A stretch of 64,000 nucleotides of DNA from Sphingomonas sp. JC676 (GTDB lineage: Bacteria > Pseudomonadota > Alphaproteobacteria > Sphingomonadales > Sphingomonadaceae): contig NZ_JACTGR010000002.1 of NCBI RefSeq assembly GCF_014489075.1, forward strand, positions 1 through 64,000. Direction: 5' to 3'. The position numbers and the translations under genes were made by a program. Below the pieces are notes generated by a model. The model saw nothing but the letters and a program-made list of their open reading frames with translations, made no database searches and was not told the DNA's origin. Positions 33,365 to 43,912 of this stretch are shown piece after piece (the stretch's first letter is position 1; each line of letters starts with the position of its first letter).

Positions 33365-35461
33365 ATGACGATGATCGAAGCTCCCACCGCCGCCGCGGGC
33401 CTGCACGAAGACGGCTCCCCCACCCGCCTCGCGATCGACACTATCCGCACCCTGGCCATGGATGCCGTGCAAAAGGCGAATTCGGGCCATCCGGGCACGC
33501 CGATGGCACTCGCTCCGGTCGCCTACACGCTGTGGCATGATTTCCTGCGCTACGATCCGGAGGCGCCGGACTGGCCCAATCGGGACCGGTTCGTCCTGTC
33601 GGTCGGACATGCCTCGATGCTGCTCTATGCGGTGCTGCATCTCGCCGGGGTCCGCGAGATCGACGCGGACGGCAAGCCAACCGGCAAGCCGGCGGTGAGC
33701 CTCGACGACATCAAGGCATTCCGCCAGCTCGACTCCAAGACGCCGGGCCATCCGGAATATCGGATGACCACCGGCGTCGAGACCACCACCGGGCCCCTCG
33801 GCCAGGGCTGCGGCAATTCGGTGGGTATGGCGATCGCCGAGTGTGCGCTTGCCGCGCGCTTCAACCGCAATGGCTTCACGCTCTTCGACCATGACGTCTT
33901 TGTGCTGTGCGGCGACGGCGACATGATGGAAGGCGTCTCGTCCGAGGCGGCATCGATCGCCGGTCACCTCAAGCTCTCCAACCTGTGCTGGATCTACGAC
34001 AGCAACCAGATCACGATCGAGGGATCAACTGCCCTCGCTTTCGACGAGGATGTCGGCAAACGGTTCGAGGCCTATGGCTGGAACGTCCTTCATGTCGACG
34101 ACGCCAACGATACCAATGCCGTGGAGCAGGCCCTCGCAGCGTTTCGCGCCACCGACGATCGTCCGACCTTCATCCTCGTCCATTCGGTGATCGGCTGGGG
34201 TTCCCCGCGCGCCGGCAGCGAGAAGGCGCATGGCGAGGCACTGGGCGAGGACAATGTCCGCGCGACCAAGCGCGCTTATGGCTGGCCCGAGGATGCACAG
34301 TTCCTGGTGCCTGACGGCGTTCAGGAGGCTTTCACCAAGGCGGTGGCGAGCCGTGGCAAACCAGCGCGGGATGCCTGGGAAGCGCTGTTCGAGCGCTATC
34401 GCGAGGCCTTCCCGGCCGAAGCCGCCGAGCTCGACCTGCTCCGCCAGGGCAAGCTGCCCGAGGGCTGGCAGTCCGACATTCCGAGCTTCCCGCCAGACGC
34501 CAAGGGCGTGGCCTCGCGCGACGCGGGCGGCAAGGTGCTCAACGCGATCGCCCAGCATGTGCCGATGCTGATGGGCGGTGCCGCGGATCTCTCGCCCTCG
34601 ACCAAGACCAACCTCACCTTCGACGGTGCCGGATCGTTCGAGCCCGGCGACTATGGCGGCCGCAACATGCATTTCGGCGTGCGCGAACATGCGATGGGAG
34701 CGATCTCCAATGGCATGGCGCTCTCATACTTGCGTCCATATTGCGCGACATTCCTCGTCTTCGCAGATTATATGCGCGCGCCGATCCGGCTGGCCGCGAT
34801 CATGGAGTTGCCCGTCGTGTTCGTCTTCACCCATGACAGCATCGGCGTGGGCGAGGACGGGCCGACGCACCAGCCGATCGAGCATCTCGCTACGCTGCGG
34901 GCGATCCCCGGTCTCGACACGATTCGCCCCGGCGACGCCAACGAAGTCGCGGCGGCGTGGAGGGTCGCGTTGTCGCACACGCACGAGCCGACCGCGCTCA
35001 TCCTCTCCCGCCAGGCCATCCCCACACTCGACCGCGCGAAATACGCCTCGGCCGACGGACTGGAGAAAGGCGGCTATATCCTCGCCGATGCCGAGGACGG
35101 CAATCCGGACATAATCCTGATCGGGACCGGAAGCGAACTGCCGATGGTCGTCGCTGCGCATGAAAGGCTCACCGCCGACGGCGTCCGGTCGCGGGTCGTG
35201 TCCTTGCCGAGCTGGTATCTGTTCGAGCAGCAGGACGACGCCTATCGCCAGTCGGTATTTCCTAATGCTGTGCGCGTCCGCCTCGCGGTGGAACAGGCCG
35301 GGCCGCTCGGCTGGGACCGCTATGTCGGCCCGTACGGGGCCACGATCACGATGAAGTCCTTCGGAGCCTCGGCCCCCTTGGCAGCACTACAGGACAAGTT
35401 CGGCTTCACCGTTGAGAATATCTGCGCCGTCGCGCGCACGCTTATCGAGAAGAACAAATGA
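33365..35461 (+). CDS. tkt: Transketolase
   Basis: 698 residues from the ATG at 33365 (AAGG just before it; a second ATG two codons on is possible). N-terminal KANSGHPGTPMALAP and the thiamine-diphosphate motif CGDGDMMEGVSSEAASIAG; then the pyrimidine domain (MHFGVREHAMGAISNGMALS, FTHDSIGVGEDGPTHQPIEH) and the C-terminal domain. It transfers two-carbon units between pentose and hexose phosphates. The stop overlaps the start of the next gene (ATGA), indicating translational coupling. About 74 bases separate it from rpiA. Confidence 0.94.
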   Translation: MTMIEAPTAAAGLHEDGSPTRLAIDTIRTLAMDAVQKANSGHPGTPMALAPVAYTLWHDFLRYDPEAPDWPNRDRFVLSVGHASMLLYAVLHLAGVREIDADGKPTGKPAVSLDDIKAFRQLDSKTPGHPEYRMTTGVETTTGPLGQGCGNSVGMAIAECALAARFNRNGFTLFDHDVFVLCGDGDMMEGVSSEAASIAGHLKLSNLCWIYDSNQITIEGSTALAFDEDVGKRFEAYGWNVLHVDDANDTNAVEQALAAFRATDDRPTFILVHSVIGWGSPRAGSEKAHGEALGEDNVRATKRAYGWPEDAQFLVPDGVQEAFTKAVASRGKPARDAWEALFERYREAFPAEAAELDLLRQGKLPEGWQSDIPSFPPDAKGVASRDAGGKVLNAIAQHVPMLMGGAADLSPSTKTNLTFDGAGSFEPGDYGGRNMHFGVREHAMGAISNGMALSYLRPYCATFLVFADYMRAPIRLAAIMELPVVFVFTHDSIGVGEDGPTHQPIEHLATLRAIPGLDTIRPGDANEVAAAWRVALSHTHEPTALILSRQAIPTLDRAKYASADGLEKGGYILADAEDGNPDIILIGTGSELPMVVAAHERLTADGVRSRVVSLPSWYLFEQQDDAYRQSVFPNAVRVRLAVEQAGPLGWDRYVGPYGATITMKSFGASAPLAALQDKFGFTVENICAVARTLIEKNK

Positions 35462-38265
35462 CCAATCGCCTGAAGCAGCTCGGCGAGGCCGGCCAGGCCG
35501 TGTGGCTCGACTTTGTCGACCGTAATTTCCTGAACGAGGGCGGCCTGCGCAAGCTCGTCGAGGAGGATGGACTGACCGGAGTCACCTCCAACCCCTCGAT
35601 CTTCGAAAAGGCGATGGGCCATAGCGACGCCTATGATACCGGCTTCGCCGCCTTCCTGGGCAAAGGGGATGCCAGCGTCCAGGACCTGTATGAGAGCCAG
35701 GCCATCGCCGACATCCAGGCCGCGGCGGCCGATCTACGCCCGGTCTATGACCGGCTGGAGCGTCGCGACGGTTATGTCAGCCTCGAAGTATCCCCTTATC
35801 TCGCGGACGCGACCCAGGCGACGATCGACGAGGCCCGGCGGCTATGGGCCGCGGTCGATGTACCGAACCTGATGATCAAGGTGCCCGGGACCCATGCCGG
35901 CACCCCCGCGATCCGCACGCTGATCGAGGACGGGATCAACATCAACGTCACGTTGCTGTTCTCGCTCGCCGCCTATCAGGCGGTGGCGGGAGCCTATCTC
36001 CACGGCCTGGAGGCGCGCGTAGCGAAAGGCGAGCCGATCGACGGGATCGCGAGCGTCGCCAGCTTCTTCGTCAGCCGCATCGACGCGAAGATCGACAAGG
36101 CGATCGACGCCCGTGTCGCCGCGGGCGATGCTGATAGCGACGCGCTGAAGGCGCTGCGCGGCAAGGTCGCGATCGCCAACGCCAAGCTTGCCTATGCCTG
36201 GTACCAGGAGATGATCGCGAGCCCGCGCTGGCAGGCGCTGGCCGCCAAGGGCGCGATGCCGCAGCGGCTGCTCTGGGCATCAACCGGCGTCAAGGATCCG
36301 GCCTATCCCGACACGCTCTATATCGACTCGCTGATTGGGCCGGACACGGTCAACACGATCCCGCCCAAGACGATGGACGCGTTCCGCGACCATGGCACCG
36401 TGCACGACACGCTGACCGAGGATCTGGACGGCGCCCGCCACATCATCGCCGAGGCGAAGCGGCTCGGTCTCGGACTCGACGATGTCACCGCCGCCCTGGT
36501 CCCCGAAGGCGTCAAGCTGTTCGCCGATGCCGCCGATGCGCTGCTTGGCGCAGTGGCGGCCAAGCGCACGGCGTTCCTTGGCGACCGCGAGAATGCGATG
36601 GAGGCCACCCTCCCCGCTGCCCTAGACAAAGCGGTAGAAGCCCGTCTCGAAACCGCCCGGGCCCAGGCTTGGCCCCGCCGGCTGTGGCAGGGCGATGCGT
36701 CGCTATGGACCGGCAAGGACGAAGCCAAGTGGCTCGGCTGGCTCGCCGCCGCGCGCGGCGAACAGGTCGATCCCGAAGCACTGAAGACGCTCGCCGAACG
36801 CGCCCGGGGCCACAAGGACGCGGTTCTGCTCGGCATGGGCGGATCGAGCCTGGGGCCGGAAGTGCTCTCGCTGATCCTCGGCAATGCAGAGGGGAGCCCA
36901 CGCCTCCATGTCCTCAACACCACCGACCCCGGTCAGATCGCCACCGTCGCCGCCGCGATCGACCCCAAGGAAGCGCTGTTCATCGTCTCGTCCAAATCGG
37001 GTTCGACGATGGAGCCCGAATTGCTACGCGCCTACTTCTGGGCGCTGTCGGGCAAGGATGGCAGCCGCTTCGTCGCGGTCACCGATCCCGGATCGAAGCT
37101 GGAGGCGACCGCCAAGGCGGACGGCTTTGCGATGATCTTCCCCGGCGATCCCGCAATCGGCGGCCGCTATTCGGTGCTCTCGGCGTTCGGCATGGTGCCG
37201 GCGGCGGCAATGGGCATCGACACCAGCGCCTTTTTCGAGGCGACTGCGCCGATGGTTTTCGCCTGCGGGGCCGATGTGCCACCCGCGGCCAATCCCGGCG
37301 TCCGCCTGGGCGCGATCCTGGGTGAGGCGGCGCTGTCCGGGCGCGACAAGCTCACCATCCTCCCCTCGCCCGGCCTGGCGCCATTCGGGGCGTGGCTTGA
37401 GCAATTGGTTGCCGAAAGCACCGGCAAGCAGGGCAAAGGCATCATTCCCGTCGATCTCGAGCCCGGCGGCGAAGCCGTGTCCTACGGCACCGACCGGTTG
37501 TTCGTGCATCTCCATCTCGAAGGCGACGAGGATGTTGCACTCGAAGCGAAGCTGGAGGCGCTGGTCGCGGCCGGCCAGCCGCTGGTCACCATCCGCGTCG
37601 GGAGGCCCGAGCTGATCGGCCAGGAATTCTTCCGCTGGGAGATCGCCACCGCCATCGCCGGCGCGGTGATCGGGATCGACCCGTTCGACCAGCCCGATGT
37701 CGAGGATGCCAAGATCGCGACCCGCAAGCTGGTCGATGCTTATGAGCGGACCGGTGCGCTGGAGCCCGCGACGCCGATCGTCGACACGCCCGATTTCGCG
37801 ATCTTCGGACCCGGCAGCAGCGAATTCGCCGCGACCGATCCAGTCGAACTGGTGCGCCTCCACTTCGCCGAGCTCTTCCCGCCCCGCTATGCGGGCTTCC
37901 TCGCTTATATCGAGCGGAATGCCGAGAATGCCGAGGCTATCGAGGCGATGCGCGTTGCCGTTCGCGACGCGACGCAAGTCGCGACCGTCGCCGGCTTCGG
38001 CCCGCGCTTTCTCCATTCGACGGGCCAGGCCTACAAGGGCGGCCCCGCGACCGGCGATTTCCTCGTCATCACGCGCGACCCCGAACCCGACCTTGCCATT
38101 CCGGGCCACCGCGCCAGCTTCGGCACGGTGCAGCTTGCTCAGGCCCGCGGCGACATGGATGTGCTGGCGGCGCGCGGCCAGCGCGTGATGCGCGTCCATC
38201 TCCATCGCGGCGGCCGCGGCATCGCCGCGCTCGTCGAGGCCGTCCGCGCGGCCGTCCGTCCCTGA
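35458..38265 (+). CDS. Bifunctional transaldolase / glucose-6-phosphate isomerase
   Basis: 935 residues. The N-terminal half (about 1-370) is transaldolase ([16 protein letters not shown]; Schiff-base Lys141 in [26 protein letters not shown]). The C-terminal half (about 395-935) is glucose-6-phosphate isomerase ([46 protein letters not shown]). Such tal-pgi fusions occur in sphingomonads and a few other bacteria and let one polypeptide link the non-oxidative pentose branch to glucose-6-phosphate. It overlaps tkt by four bases and precedes gnd by 14 bases. Confidence 0.94.
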   Translation: MTNRLKQLGEAGQAVWLDFVDRNFLNEGGLRKLVEEDGLTGVTSNPSIFEKAMGHSDAYDTGFAAFLGKGDASVQDLYESQAIADIQAAAADLRPVYDRLERRDGYVSLEVSPYLADATQATIDEARRLWAAVDVPNLMIKVPGTHAGTPAIRTLIEDGININVTLLFSLAAYQAVAGAYLHGLEARVAKGEPIDGIASVASFFVSRIDAKIDKAIDARVAAGDADSDALKALRGKVAIANAKLAYAWYQEMIASPRWQALAAKGAMPQRLLWASTGVKDPAYPDTLYIDSLIGPDTVNTIPPKTMDAFRDHGTVHDTLTEDLDGARHIIAEAKRLGLGLDDVTAALVPEGVKLFADAADALLGAVAAKRTAFLGDRENAMEATLPAALDKAVEARLETARAQAWPRRLWQGDASLWTGKDEAKWLGWLAAARGEQVDPEALKTLAERARGHKDAVLLGMGGSSLGPEVLSLILGNAEGSPRLHVLNTTDPGQIATVAAAIDPKEALFIVSSKSGSTMEPELLRAYFWALSGKDGSRFVAVTDPGSKLEATAKADGFAMIFPGDPAIGGRYSVLSAFGMVPAAAMGIDTSAFFEATAPMVFACGADVPPAANPGVRLGAILGEAALSGRDKLTILPSPGLAPFGAWLEQLVAESTGKQGKGIIPVDLEPGGEAVSYGTDRLFVHLHLEGDEDVALEAKLEALVAAGQPLVTIRVGRPELIGQEFFRWEIATAIAGAVIGIDPFDQPDVEDAKIATRKLVDAYERTGALEPATPIVDTPDFAIFGPGSSEFAATDPVELVRLHFAELFPPRYAGFLAYIERNAENAEAIEAMRVAVRDATQVATVAGFGPRFLHSTGQAYKGGPATGDFLVITRDPEPDLAIPGHRASFGTVQLAQARGDMDVLAARGQRVMRVHLHRGGRGIAALVEAVRAAVRP

Positions 38266-38279
38266 AGAAAGGAAATGCC

Positions 38280-39257
38280 ATGCGTCTTGCGATGATCGGC
38301 CTCGGCCGGATGGGTGCCAATATCGCGCGCCGGCTGATGCTCGGCAAACACGAGATCGTCGCGTTCGATCGGGACGCCAAGGCAGTCGCCGAGCTGGCCG
38401 GAGAAGGCGCCACCGCCGCCACGTCGCTGGAGGATGTCGTCGCGAAACTCGCGGCGCCCCGCATCTTCTGGGTGATGCTGCCGGCCGGCGCCCCGACCGA
38501 GGATACCGTCAATCGCCTGATGGAGCTGACCGAACCCGGCGACATCATCATCGACGGCGGCAACACCTTCTACCGGGACGATATCCGCCGCGCCGCAGCG
38601 GCAAGGGAAAACCAGCTCCATTATGTCGATGTCGGCACCTCGGGTGGCGTCTGGGGGCTGGAACGCGGCTATTGCATGATGATCGGCGGCGACAAGGAGA
38701 CGGTCGACCTACTCGATCCGATCTTCGATACGCTGGCGCCTGGCTATGGCTCGATCCCGTGCACGCCGGGGCGTAACACGCCCGGCGACCGCGCCGAACG
38801 CGGTTATATCCATGCCGGCCCCTCGGGTGCCGGCCATTTCGTCAAGATGGTCCATAACGGCATCGAATATGGCCTGATGCAGGCCTATGCCGAGGGTTTC
38901 GACATCCTGAAGGGCAAGGCATCCGAAAAGCTCCCGCCTGAGGAGCAGTTCCAGATCAACCTGCCCGATGTCGCCGAAGTCTGGCGCCGCGGCAGCGTCA
39001 TCTCGTCCTGGCTGCTCGATCTCTGCGCGATTGGCCTCGTCAAGGATCCGATGCTCGAGCAATTCACCGGGCACGTCTCCGATTCCGGAGAAGGCCAGTG
39101 GACGATCGACGCGGCGATGGAAGAGGCAGTGCCAGCCTATGTGCTCTCCGCGGCATTGTTCGCGCGCTATCGCAGCCGCGTCGATCACACGTTCGGCGAT
39201 AAGCTCCTCTCCGCGATGCGCTTCGGCTTCGGAGGCCATGTTGAGATGCCGCAGTGA
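38280..39257 (+). CDS. gnd: 6-phosphogluconate dehydrogenase (decarboxylating), short NAD-type
   Basis: 325 residues, the short form (the long NADP enzyme has about 470). N-terminal nucleotide fold [14 protein letters not shown]; substrate/catalytic motif [34 protein letters not shown]. It oxidises 6-phosphogluconate to ribulose-5-phosphate and CO2. AAAGGAAA precedes the ATG. The stop overlaps the GTG of zwf by four bases. Confidence 0.93.
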   Translation: MRLAMIGLGRMGANIARRLMLGKHEIVAFDRDAKAVAELAGEGATAATSLEDVVAKLAAPRIFWVMLPAGAPTEDTVNRLMELTEPGDIIIDGGNTFYRDDIRRAAAARENQLHYVDVGTSGGVWGLERGYCMMIGGDKETVDLLDPIFDTLAPGYGSIPCTPGRNTPGDRAERGYIHAGPSGAGHFVKMVHNGIEYGLMQAYAEGFDILKGKASEKLPPEEQFQINLPDVAEVWRRGSVISSWLLDLCAIGLVKDPMLEQFTGHVSDSGEGQWTIDAAMEEAVPAYVLSAALFARYRSRVDHTFGDKLLSAMRFGFGGHVEMPQ

Positions 39258-40687
39258 GCGACGCGCCCCGCGCGCCTGCCGCGACCCTGGTGATCTTCGG
39301 CGCGATGGGCGATCTCGCCCGGCGCCTGCTGGTGCCGGCGCTCGTCAATCTCTCGCGCGACGGCCTGATCGACGAGGCGACGACCATCCTCGGCGTCAGC
39401 CACCACGATGCCGATGACGACGCCCTTCGTGAGGCGCTCGACGATTTCATCGAGGATCAAGACAGCTGGTCGAAGCTGCGCGACCGTGTCGCTTATCTGA
39501 AGGGCGATTTCGAGCAGGCCTCCACCTTCGCCGCCCTCGCCGAACGCGTGAAGGGCAACGCCGTCTTCTATCTGGCGACCGCGCCCAATTTCTTCGGTCC
39601 CGTGGTGGACGCACTCGCCGATGCCGGCCTGCTCGACGAGGGCGCCGGCTTCCGCCGCGTGGTGATCGAAAAGCCGTTTGGCCACGATCTCACCTCCGCC
39701 CAGGCGCTCAACGCACGCATTCTCGCTCGCGCCGAGGAACAGCAGATTTACCGGATCGATCATTTCCTCGGCAAGGAAACGGTCCAGAACATCATGGTGG
39801 CGCGCTTCGGCAACGTGATGCTCGGGGCGGTGTGGAACAATCGCTACATCGATCACGTCCAGATCACCGCGGCCGAGGCCGTCACCGTCGGCACCCGCGG
39901 CAAATTCTACGATTCCACCGGCGCGCTGCGCGACATGGTGCCGAACCATCTGTTCCAGTTACTGGCGCTGATTGGCATGGAACCGCCGAACAGCTTCGAT
40001 GCCGACGCGATCCGCACCGAAAAATCCAAGGTGATTGCCGCCGCCAAGCCGGTGCCTCCCGAGGACGCAGTGCGCGGCCGCTACGAGGCGGGCACGATTG
40101 CAGGCAAGCCGGTCGCGGCCTATCTCGAAGAAGCTGAGGTCGACCCCACCGGCCGCACCGAAACCTACGCCGCGCTCAAGGTGCAGGTCGAGACCTGGCG
40201 CTGGTCGGGCGTGCCCTTCTACCTGCGCACCGGCAAGGGACTGACCGCGCGCGATACCGAGATCGTTGTCCAGTTCCGCGACGTGCCGATCGCATTGTTC
40301 CGGGGCACCAAGGCCGCCGGTTGTCCATGGGGAAACCGCCTGCGCCTCCAGCTTCAGCCGAACGAAGGGCTCAGCCTCGAATTCGTCGCCAAGGTGCCGG
40401 GACCGGTGATGGAGACCGCGCCGGTCAGCATGGACTTCCACTATGCCGATCGCTTCGCCGTCGGCCACCAGACCGGTTATGAGACGCTCCTCTACGACGT
40501 GCTGACCGGCGACCAGACTTTGTTCCAGCGCGCGGACCAGATCGAGGGCGGCTGGCGCGTGGTGCAGCCCTTGCTCGACGCGTGGCGCGCCGGCGAACCC
40601 GAAGGCTATGCCGCCGGGAGTGCCGGCCCGGCCGGTGCCGATGCGCTGATCGCGCGCGACGGCCGCTGTTGGAGCGAGCTGGCCTGA
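39254..40687 (+). CDS. zwf: Glucose-6-phosphate dehydrogenase
   Basis: 477 residues from a GTG overlapping the gnd stop (GTGA). Coenzyme motif [18 protein letters not shown] near the start, catalytic motif [14 protein letters not shown], and [14 protein letters not shown], all standard for Zwf. First step of the oxidative pentose phosphate and Entner-Doudoroff routes. It overlaps the next gene as TGATG. The enzyme that should follow it, 6-phosphogluconolactonase, is not encoded in this operon. Confidence 0.94.
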   Translation: MSDAPRAPAATLVIFGAMGDLARRLLVPALVNLSRDGLIDEATTILGVSHHDADDDALREALDDFIEDQDSWSKLRDRVAYLKGDFEQASTFAALAERVKGNAVFYLATAPNFFGPVVDALADAGLLDEGAGFRRVVIEKPFGHDLTSAQALNARILARAEEQQIYRIDHFLGKETVQNIMVARFGNVMLGAVWNNRYIDHVQITAAEAVTVGTRGKFYDSTGALRDMVPNHLFQLLALIGMEPPNSFDADAIRTEKSKVIAAAKPVPPEDAVRGRYEAGTIAGKPVAAYLEEAEVDPTGRTETYAALKVQVETWRWSGVPFYLRTGKGLTARDTEIVVQFRDVPIALFRGTKAAGCPWGNRLRLQLQPNEGLSLEFVAKVPGPVMETAPVSMDFHYADRFAVGHQTGYETLLYDVLTGDQTLFQRADQIEGGWRVVQPLLDAWRAGEPEGYAAGSAGPAGADALIARDGRCWSELA

Positions 40688-41502
40688 TGCCCGATCCAAT
40701 CCGCCTATTGGTCTCCGATATCGACGGGACCTTGGTTCGCAACGACAAGACCTTGTCGGAGGGCGTGGTCGCCGCTGCGAGGCGTGTCCGCAAGGCAGGG
40801 ATCATGATGAGCCTGATCAGCGCCCGGCCGCCCTGCGGCATGCTGTGGATCGCCGAAACGCTTGGTCTGGACGGGCCGATCGGCGCATTCAACGGCGGCA
40901 CCCTCGTCATGCCGGGCGGGCTGGTCCTGTCGGCCGATCATCTCGATCCCGCTGCCGCCGCTCGCGCTCTCGCGCTGCTCGACCAGCCGGGCGTGACGCC
41001 ATGGCTGTTCACCAACGGCAAATGGTATGCCCGCGATCGCACCAATTCCCATCTCCCACGCGAACGACGCGCTGCCAATCTCGAGCCGATCTTCGATACG
41101 GACTTCGCAACCCTGCTCGACCGGGTCGACAAGCTGGTCGGCGTCAGCGAGGATCACGCTCTGCTCGCAATGATCGAGGGCGAGACGCGGGCTGTGCTGG
41201 GCGACGGTGCCAATGTCGCGCGCTCGCAGCCTTATTATCTCGATGTAACCGCGCCGCGCGCCAACAAGGGTGATGGCGTCACGGCGCTCGCTGCGGCGTA
41301 CGGCGTGCCGCTTTCGGCGGTGGCCGTGCTCGGCGACCAGCACAACGACCTGCCGATGTTCGCGCGCGCGGCGCTGTCGGTCGCGATGGGCCAGGCGCCC
41401 GAGGCGGTCCGCGCCGCGGCGACCCATGTCGCCCGCTCGAACGAAGAAGACGGCGTCGCCGATGCCATCGCCCGCTTCATCTTGCCGGCGTTCACCGAAT
41501 GA
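40687..41502 (+). CDS. Cof-type HAD-IIB sugar-phosphate phosphatase
   Basis: 271 residues from the ATG at 40687, which shares bases with the zwf stop. HAD motif I LLVSDIDGTLV, motif II SLISARP, motif III/IV NKGDGVTALAAAYGV and GDQHNDLPMF. The type IIB cap places it with Cof/YidA phosphatases that act on sugar phosphates or phosphorylated cofactors. Its position in a pentose-phosphate operon suggests it trims an accumulating sugar phosphate. It overlaps the next gene by four bases. Confidence 0.85.
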   Translation: MPDPIRLLVSDIDGTLVRNDKTLSEGVVAAARRVRKAGIMMSLISARPPCGMLWIAETLGLDGPIGAFNGGTLVMPGGLVLSADHLDPAAAARALALLDQPGVTPWLFTNGKWYARDRTNSHLPRERRAANLEPIFDTDFATLLDRVDKLVGVSEDHALLAMIEGETRAVLGDGANVARSQPYYLDVTAPRANKGDGVTALAAAYGVPLSAVAVLGDQHNDLPMFARAALSVAMGQAPEAVRAAATHVARSNEEDGVADAIARFILPAFTE

Positions 41503-42245
41503 AGCACCTGATCGCATTCGACCTCGACGGGACTCTGGCCGAAAGCAAACAGCCGCTCGGCGAGCCCATGGCGGTTCTGCTCGGCCGGCTGCTGGACGTC
41601 GCGAGGGTCGCGGTGATCTCGGGTGGCGACTGGCCGCAGTTCGAGACACAGCTGGTCTCGCGCCTGCCCGCCGATGCCGATCTCACCAGGCTGTTCGTCC
41701 TGCCTACCACCGGCACCAAGCTGTTCCGGTTCGAGGGCGGCCAATGGCAACGGGTCTATGCCGACAATTTCTCACCGCAGGAAAGCGCGGCAATCCGTGC
41801 GGCGCTAGACAAGGGGTCGCACGAACAGGGCCTGACCGAAGCAAAGAGCTGGGGCGAACGCATCGAGGATCGCGGCAGCCAGATCACCTTCTCGGGTCTT
41901 GGGCAGCAGGCGCCGCTCGACGCGAAGCAGGCATGGGATCCGGATTTCGCCAAGCGCAAGCGGCTGCAGGCGGCGTTGCAGGCCCAGCTGCCGGATCTTT
42001 CGATCAATATCGGCGGTTCGACCTCGATCGATATCACCCGCAAGGGCGTCGACAAGGCCTATGGCATGCGGCGCCTTTTCGAGAGTAGCGGCATCACGCC
42101 GGACGCGACACTGTTCCTCGGCGATGCCATCTATCCGGGCGGAAACGACTATCCCGTCGCGCAGGCCGGCATCGACACGATCGCAGTGCGAGACGTTGCC
42201 GAGACAATGAGCGTGATCACTGGAATCATCGCCTGCCTGAAATAG
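41499..42245 (+). CDS. HAD-IIB phosphatase (phosphomannomutase/sucrose-phosphatase-like fold)
   Basis: 248 residues. Motif I HLIAFDLDGTLAES, motif II VISGGDWPQF, the Lys region GVDKAYGMRRLFE and motif IV FLGDAIYPGGNDYPV. The layout resembles eukaryotic-type phosphomannomutase and related HAD-IIB proteins, but a mutase cannot be separated from a phosphatase by eye. It is the last gene of the operon; start and previous stop overlap (ATGA). Two different HAD-IIB enzymes in tandem are unusual in a pentose-phosphate operon. Confidence 0.82.
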   Translation: MKHLIAFDLDGTLAESKQPLGEPMAVLLGRLLDVARVAVISGGDWPQFETQLVSRLPADADLTRLFVLPTTGTKLFRFEGGQWQRVYADNFSPQESAAIRAALDKGSHEQGLTEAKSWGERIEDRGSQITFSGLGQQAPLDAKQAWDPDFAKRKRLQAALQAQLPDLSINIGGSTSIDITRKGVDKAYGMRRLFESSGITPDATLFLGDAIYPGGNDYPVAQAGIDTIAVRDVAETMSVITGIIACLK

Positions 42246-42278
42246 TCCAGTGCCGGGTCGCCGACGTCCAAGCAATGG

Positions 42279-43886
42279 CTATCGCCAGGTGCCGAGCTTG
42301 ACGCGCAACACCTGCGGGACCGACGTGAAATTGAGGCCATAATCGGTCTGGTCACCGTTCCAGACGCGCTCGAATACCCATTTCCCACGGTCGAAATGCC
42401 CCTCCTCGACGCGGTCGAAGATGAGATTGCCGCCACTTGCGTCCTTCAGGCCGAACTCGATGCGGGCGTCGAATCCGGTGACCAGATATTCGTCCGGCCC
42501 GAGCTGGGCGACCGCCAGGCCGCCGACCGGTTCGGCATTACCCTTGGGCGGTTCGACACCGAATTGCGGGCGCCCGAAAGTGACATTGGCCGTATACCGA
42601 CCGAGATCAAGCCGCTGGCTATGCTTGGCATCGGGATCGGTGGGTTCGGCGACGCCCCACACCTTGCCTTCGAAGGCGAGCCGCGCCCATTCGCGCTGCA
42701 TCGGACGAAACAGACGGTAATTGCGCTCGAACAGCGCCAGCGTCTCGGGATCGAGCTGACGCGCACCCAGGGGAAAGTTCGAATATTTGGTCGCATCCAT
42801 GCCGAACACCGACCAGCCGATCGCGCCGCGCCCGATCGTCGGGAAGAAATAGCGCGCATAGGAGCGGGCATTGCCGGTCTCGGGCACGAACAGCGGATTG
42901 TCGGCGCGCGCATAGGCATCGAGGAAACCGAGATATTGCTTGTGATCGGGATTGTAGATGTCGGGGCCGATCGCATCGAGATGCGGCGCGGCGGCCTTGT
43001 ACACATCGATCACGGTGTGCGCCGGGCCGCCGCTGGCATAGGTGTTGGGATCCTGCCAGATGAACGGGTTCGAGGTGAGCGCGGCATTGGCGTACATCGG
43101 CAGCGGCTTGACCGCCTTCCCCGCCGTCGCAACCTCGTCGATGTAGCGGGCGACGTACCAGCTGTGGAAGAACAGCTCGGCGTCGCGGCCATAGACCCCC
43201 ACCCAGCTGCCGGGCTTCTTGCCGGTCTGCTTGAGTAGAACCGCCGGCACCGGCCCGGCGAACAATTTGTCGGCGGCGGGCGAGTGGTCGCGCGCGCTGC
43301 CATAGCTGCCCGCCTCATTCTCGACCTGCATCATGATCACGGTATTCTGCGGATCGACCGCCCGCAGATGGGTCATCAGCGCGACGAACGCCTTCTTGTC
43401 CGCCTCCAGCGTGGTGCGGCCGAGCGGGGTGAAGGCATAATGCGTCTTGCCCTTGCCATCGATCATGCGCGGAAAGCGCTTGCCGTCGAGCTTCACCCAG
43501 CGCGGGGCATAAGCGGTGCCGGTATTCTTCCAGGTGGCGAACCACAGCAGCACCAACCGCACGTCATGCTCGCGCGCCTGCTTGAGCAGCGTGTCGAGGA
43601 ACGAGAAGTCGAACTTCCCCTCCTCGGGCTCGATCTGCTCCCAGGCGATCGGCACCTGCAGCGTGTTGGCCTGGATCTGGTCGATTACCGGCCACACCTT
43701 GGGCAGCATCGCGGGATAGTTGCTCGAATTGTTGACCTGCGCGCCCAGCATCAGGAACGGCCCGCTGTCGACGATCAACGCGTGGCGGCCGTCCTTCGAG
43801 ACGACGTGTGGGACTTCCTGCGCCGCCGCAGAAGGAAAAGCGGCGGCGCAGAAAAGGGCGGCGGCGGTGAAAGCAGCGCGGATCAT
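42279..43886 (-). CDS. GH35 beta-galactosidase with DUF5597 domain, secreted
   Basis: 535 residues with a signal peptide ending near PSAAAQ. Catalytic acid Glu in [13 protein letters not shown], nucleophile Glu in [12 protein letters not shown], and a C-terminal DUF5597 beta-domain. This architecture matches Cellvibrio japonicus Bgl35A, a beta-galactosidase specific for xyloglucan side chains (from memory). It is 26 bases downstream of TBDR 3 on the same strand, so it should be cotranscribed with that receptor and act on imported oligosaccharides. Confidence 0.88.
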   Translation of the reverse strand: MIRAAFTAAALFCAAAFPSAAAQEVPHVVSKDGRHALIVDSGPFLMLGAQVNNSSNYPAMLPKVWPVIDQIQANTLQVPIAWEQIEPEEGKFDFSFLDTLLKQAREHDVRLVLLWFATWKNTGTAYAPRWVKLDGKRFPRMIDGKGKTHYAFTPLGRTTLEADKKAFVALMTHLRAVDPQNTVIMMQVENEAGSYGSARDHSPAADKLFAGPVPAVLLKQTGKKPGSWVGVYGRDAELFFHSWYVARYIDEVATAGKAVKPLPMYANAALTSNPFIWQDPNTYASGGPAHTVIDVYKAAAPHLDAIGPDIYNPDHKQYLGFLDAYARADNPLFVPETGNARSYARYFFPTIGRGAIGWSVFGMDATKYSNFPLGARQLDPETLALFERNYRLFRPMQREWARLAFEGKVWGVAEPTDPDAKHSQRLDLGRYTANVTFGRPQFGVEPPKGNAEPVGGLAVAQLGPDEYLVTGFDARIEFGLKDASGGNLIFDRVEEGHFDRGKWVFERVWNGDQTDYGLNFTSVPQVLRVKLGTWR

Positions 43887-43912
43887 CGTCGCCCTGAGTG
43901 CCCGTGTTCGGA

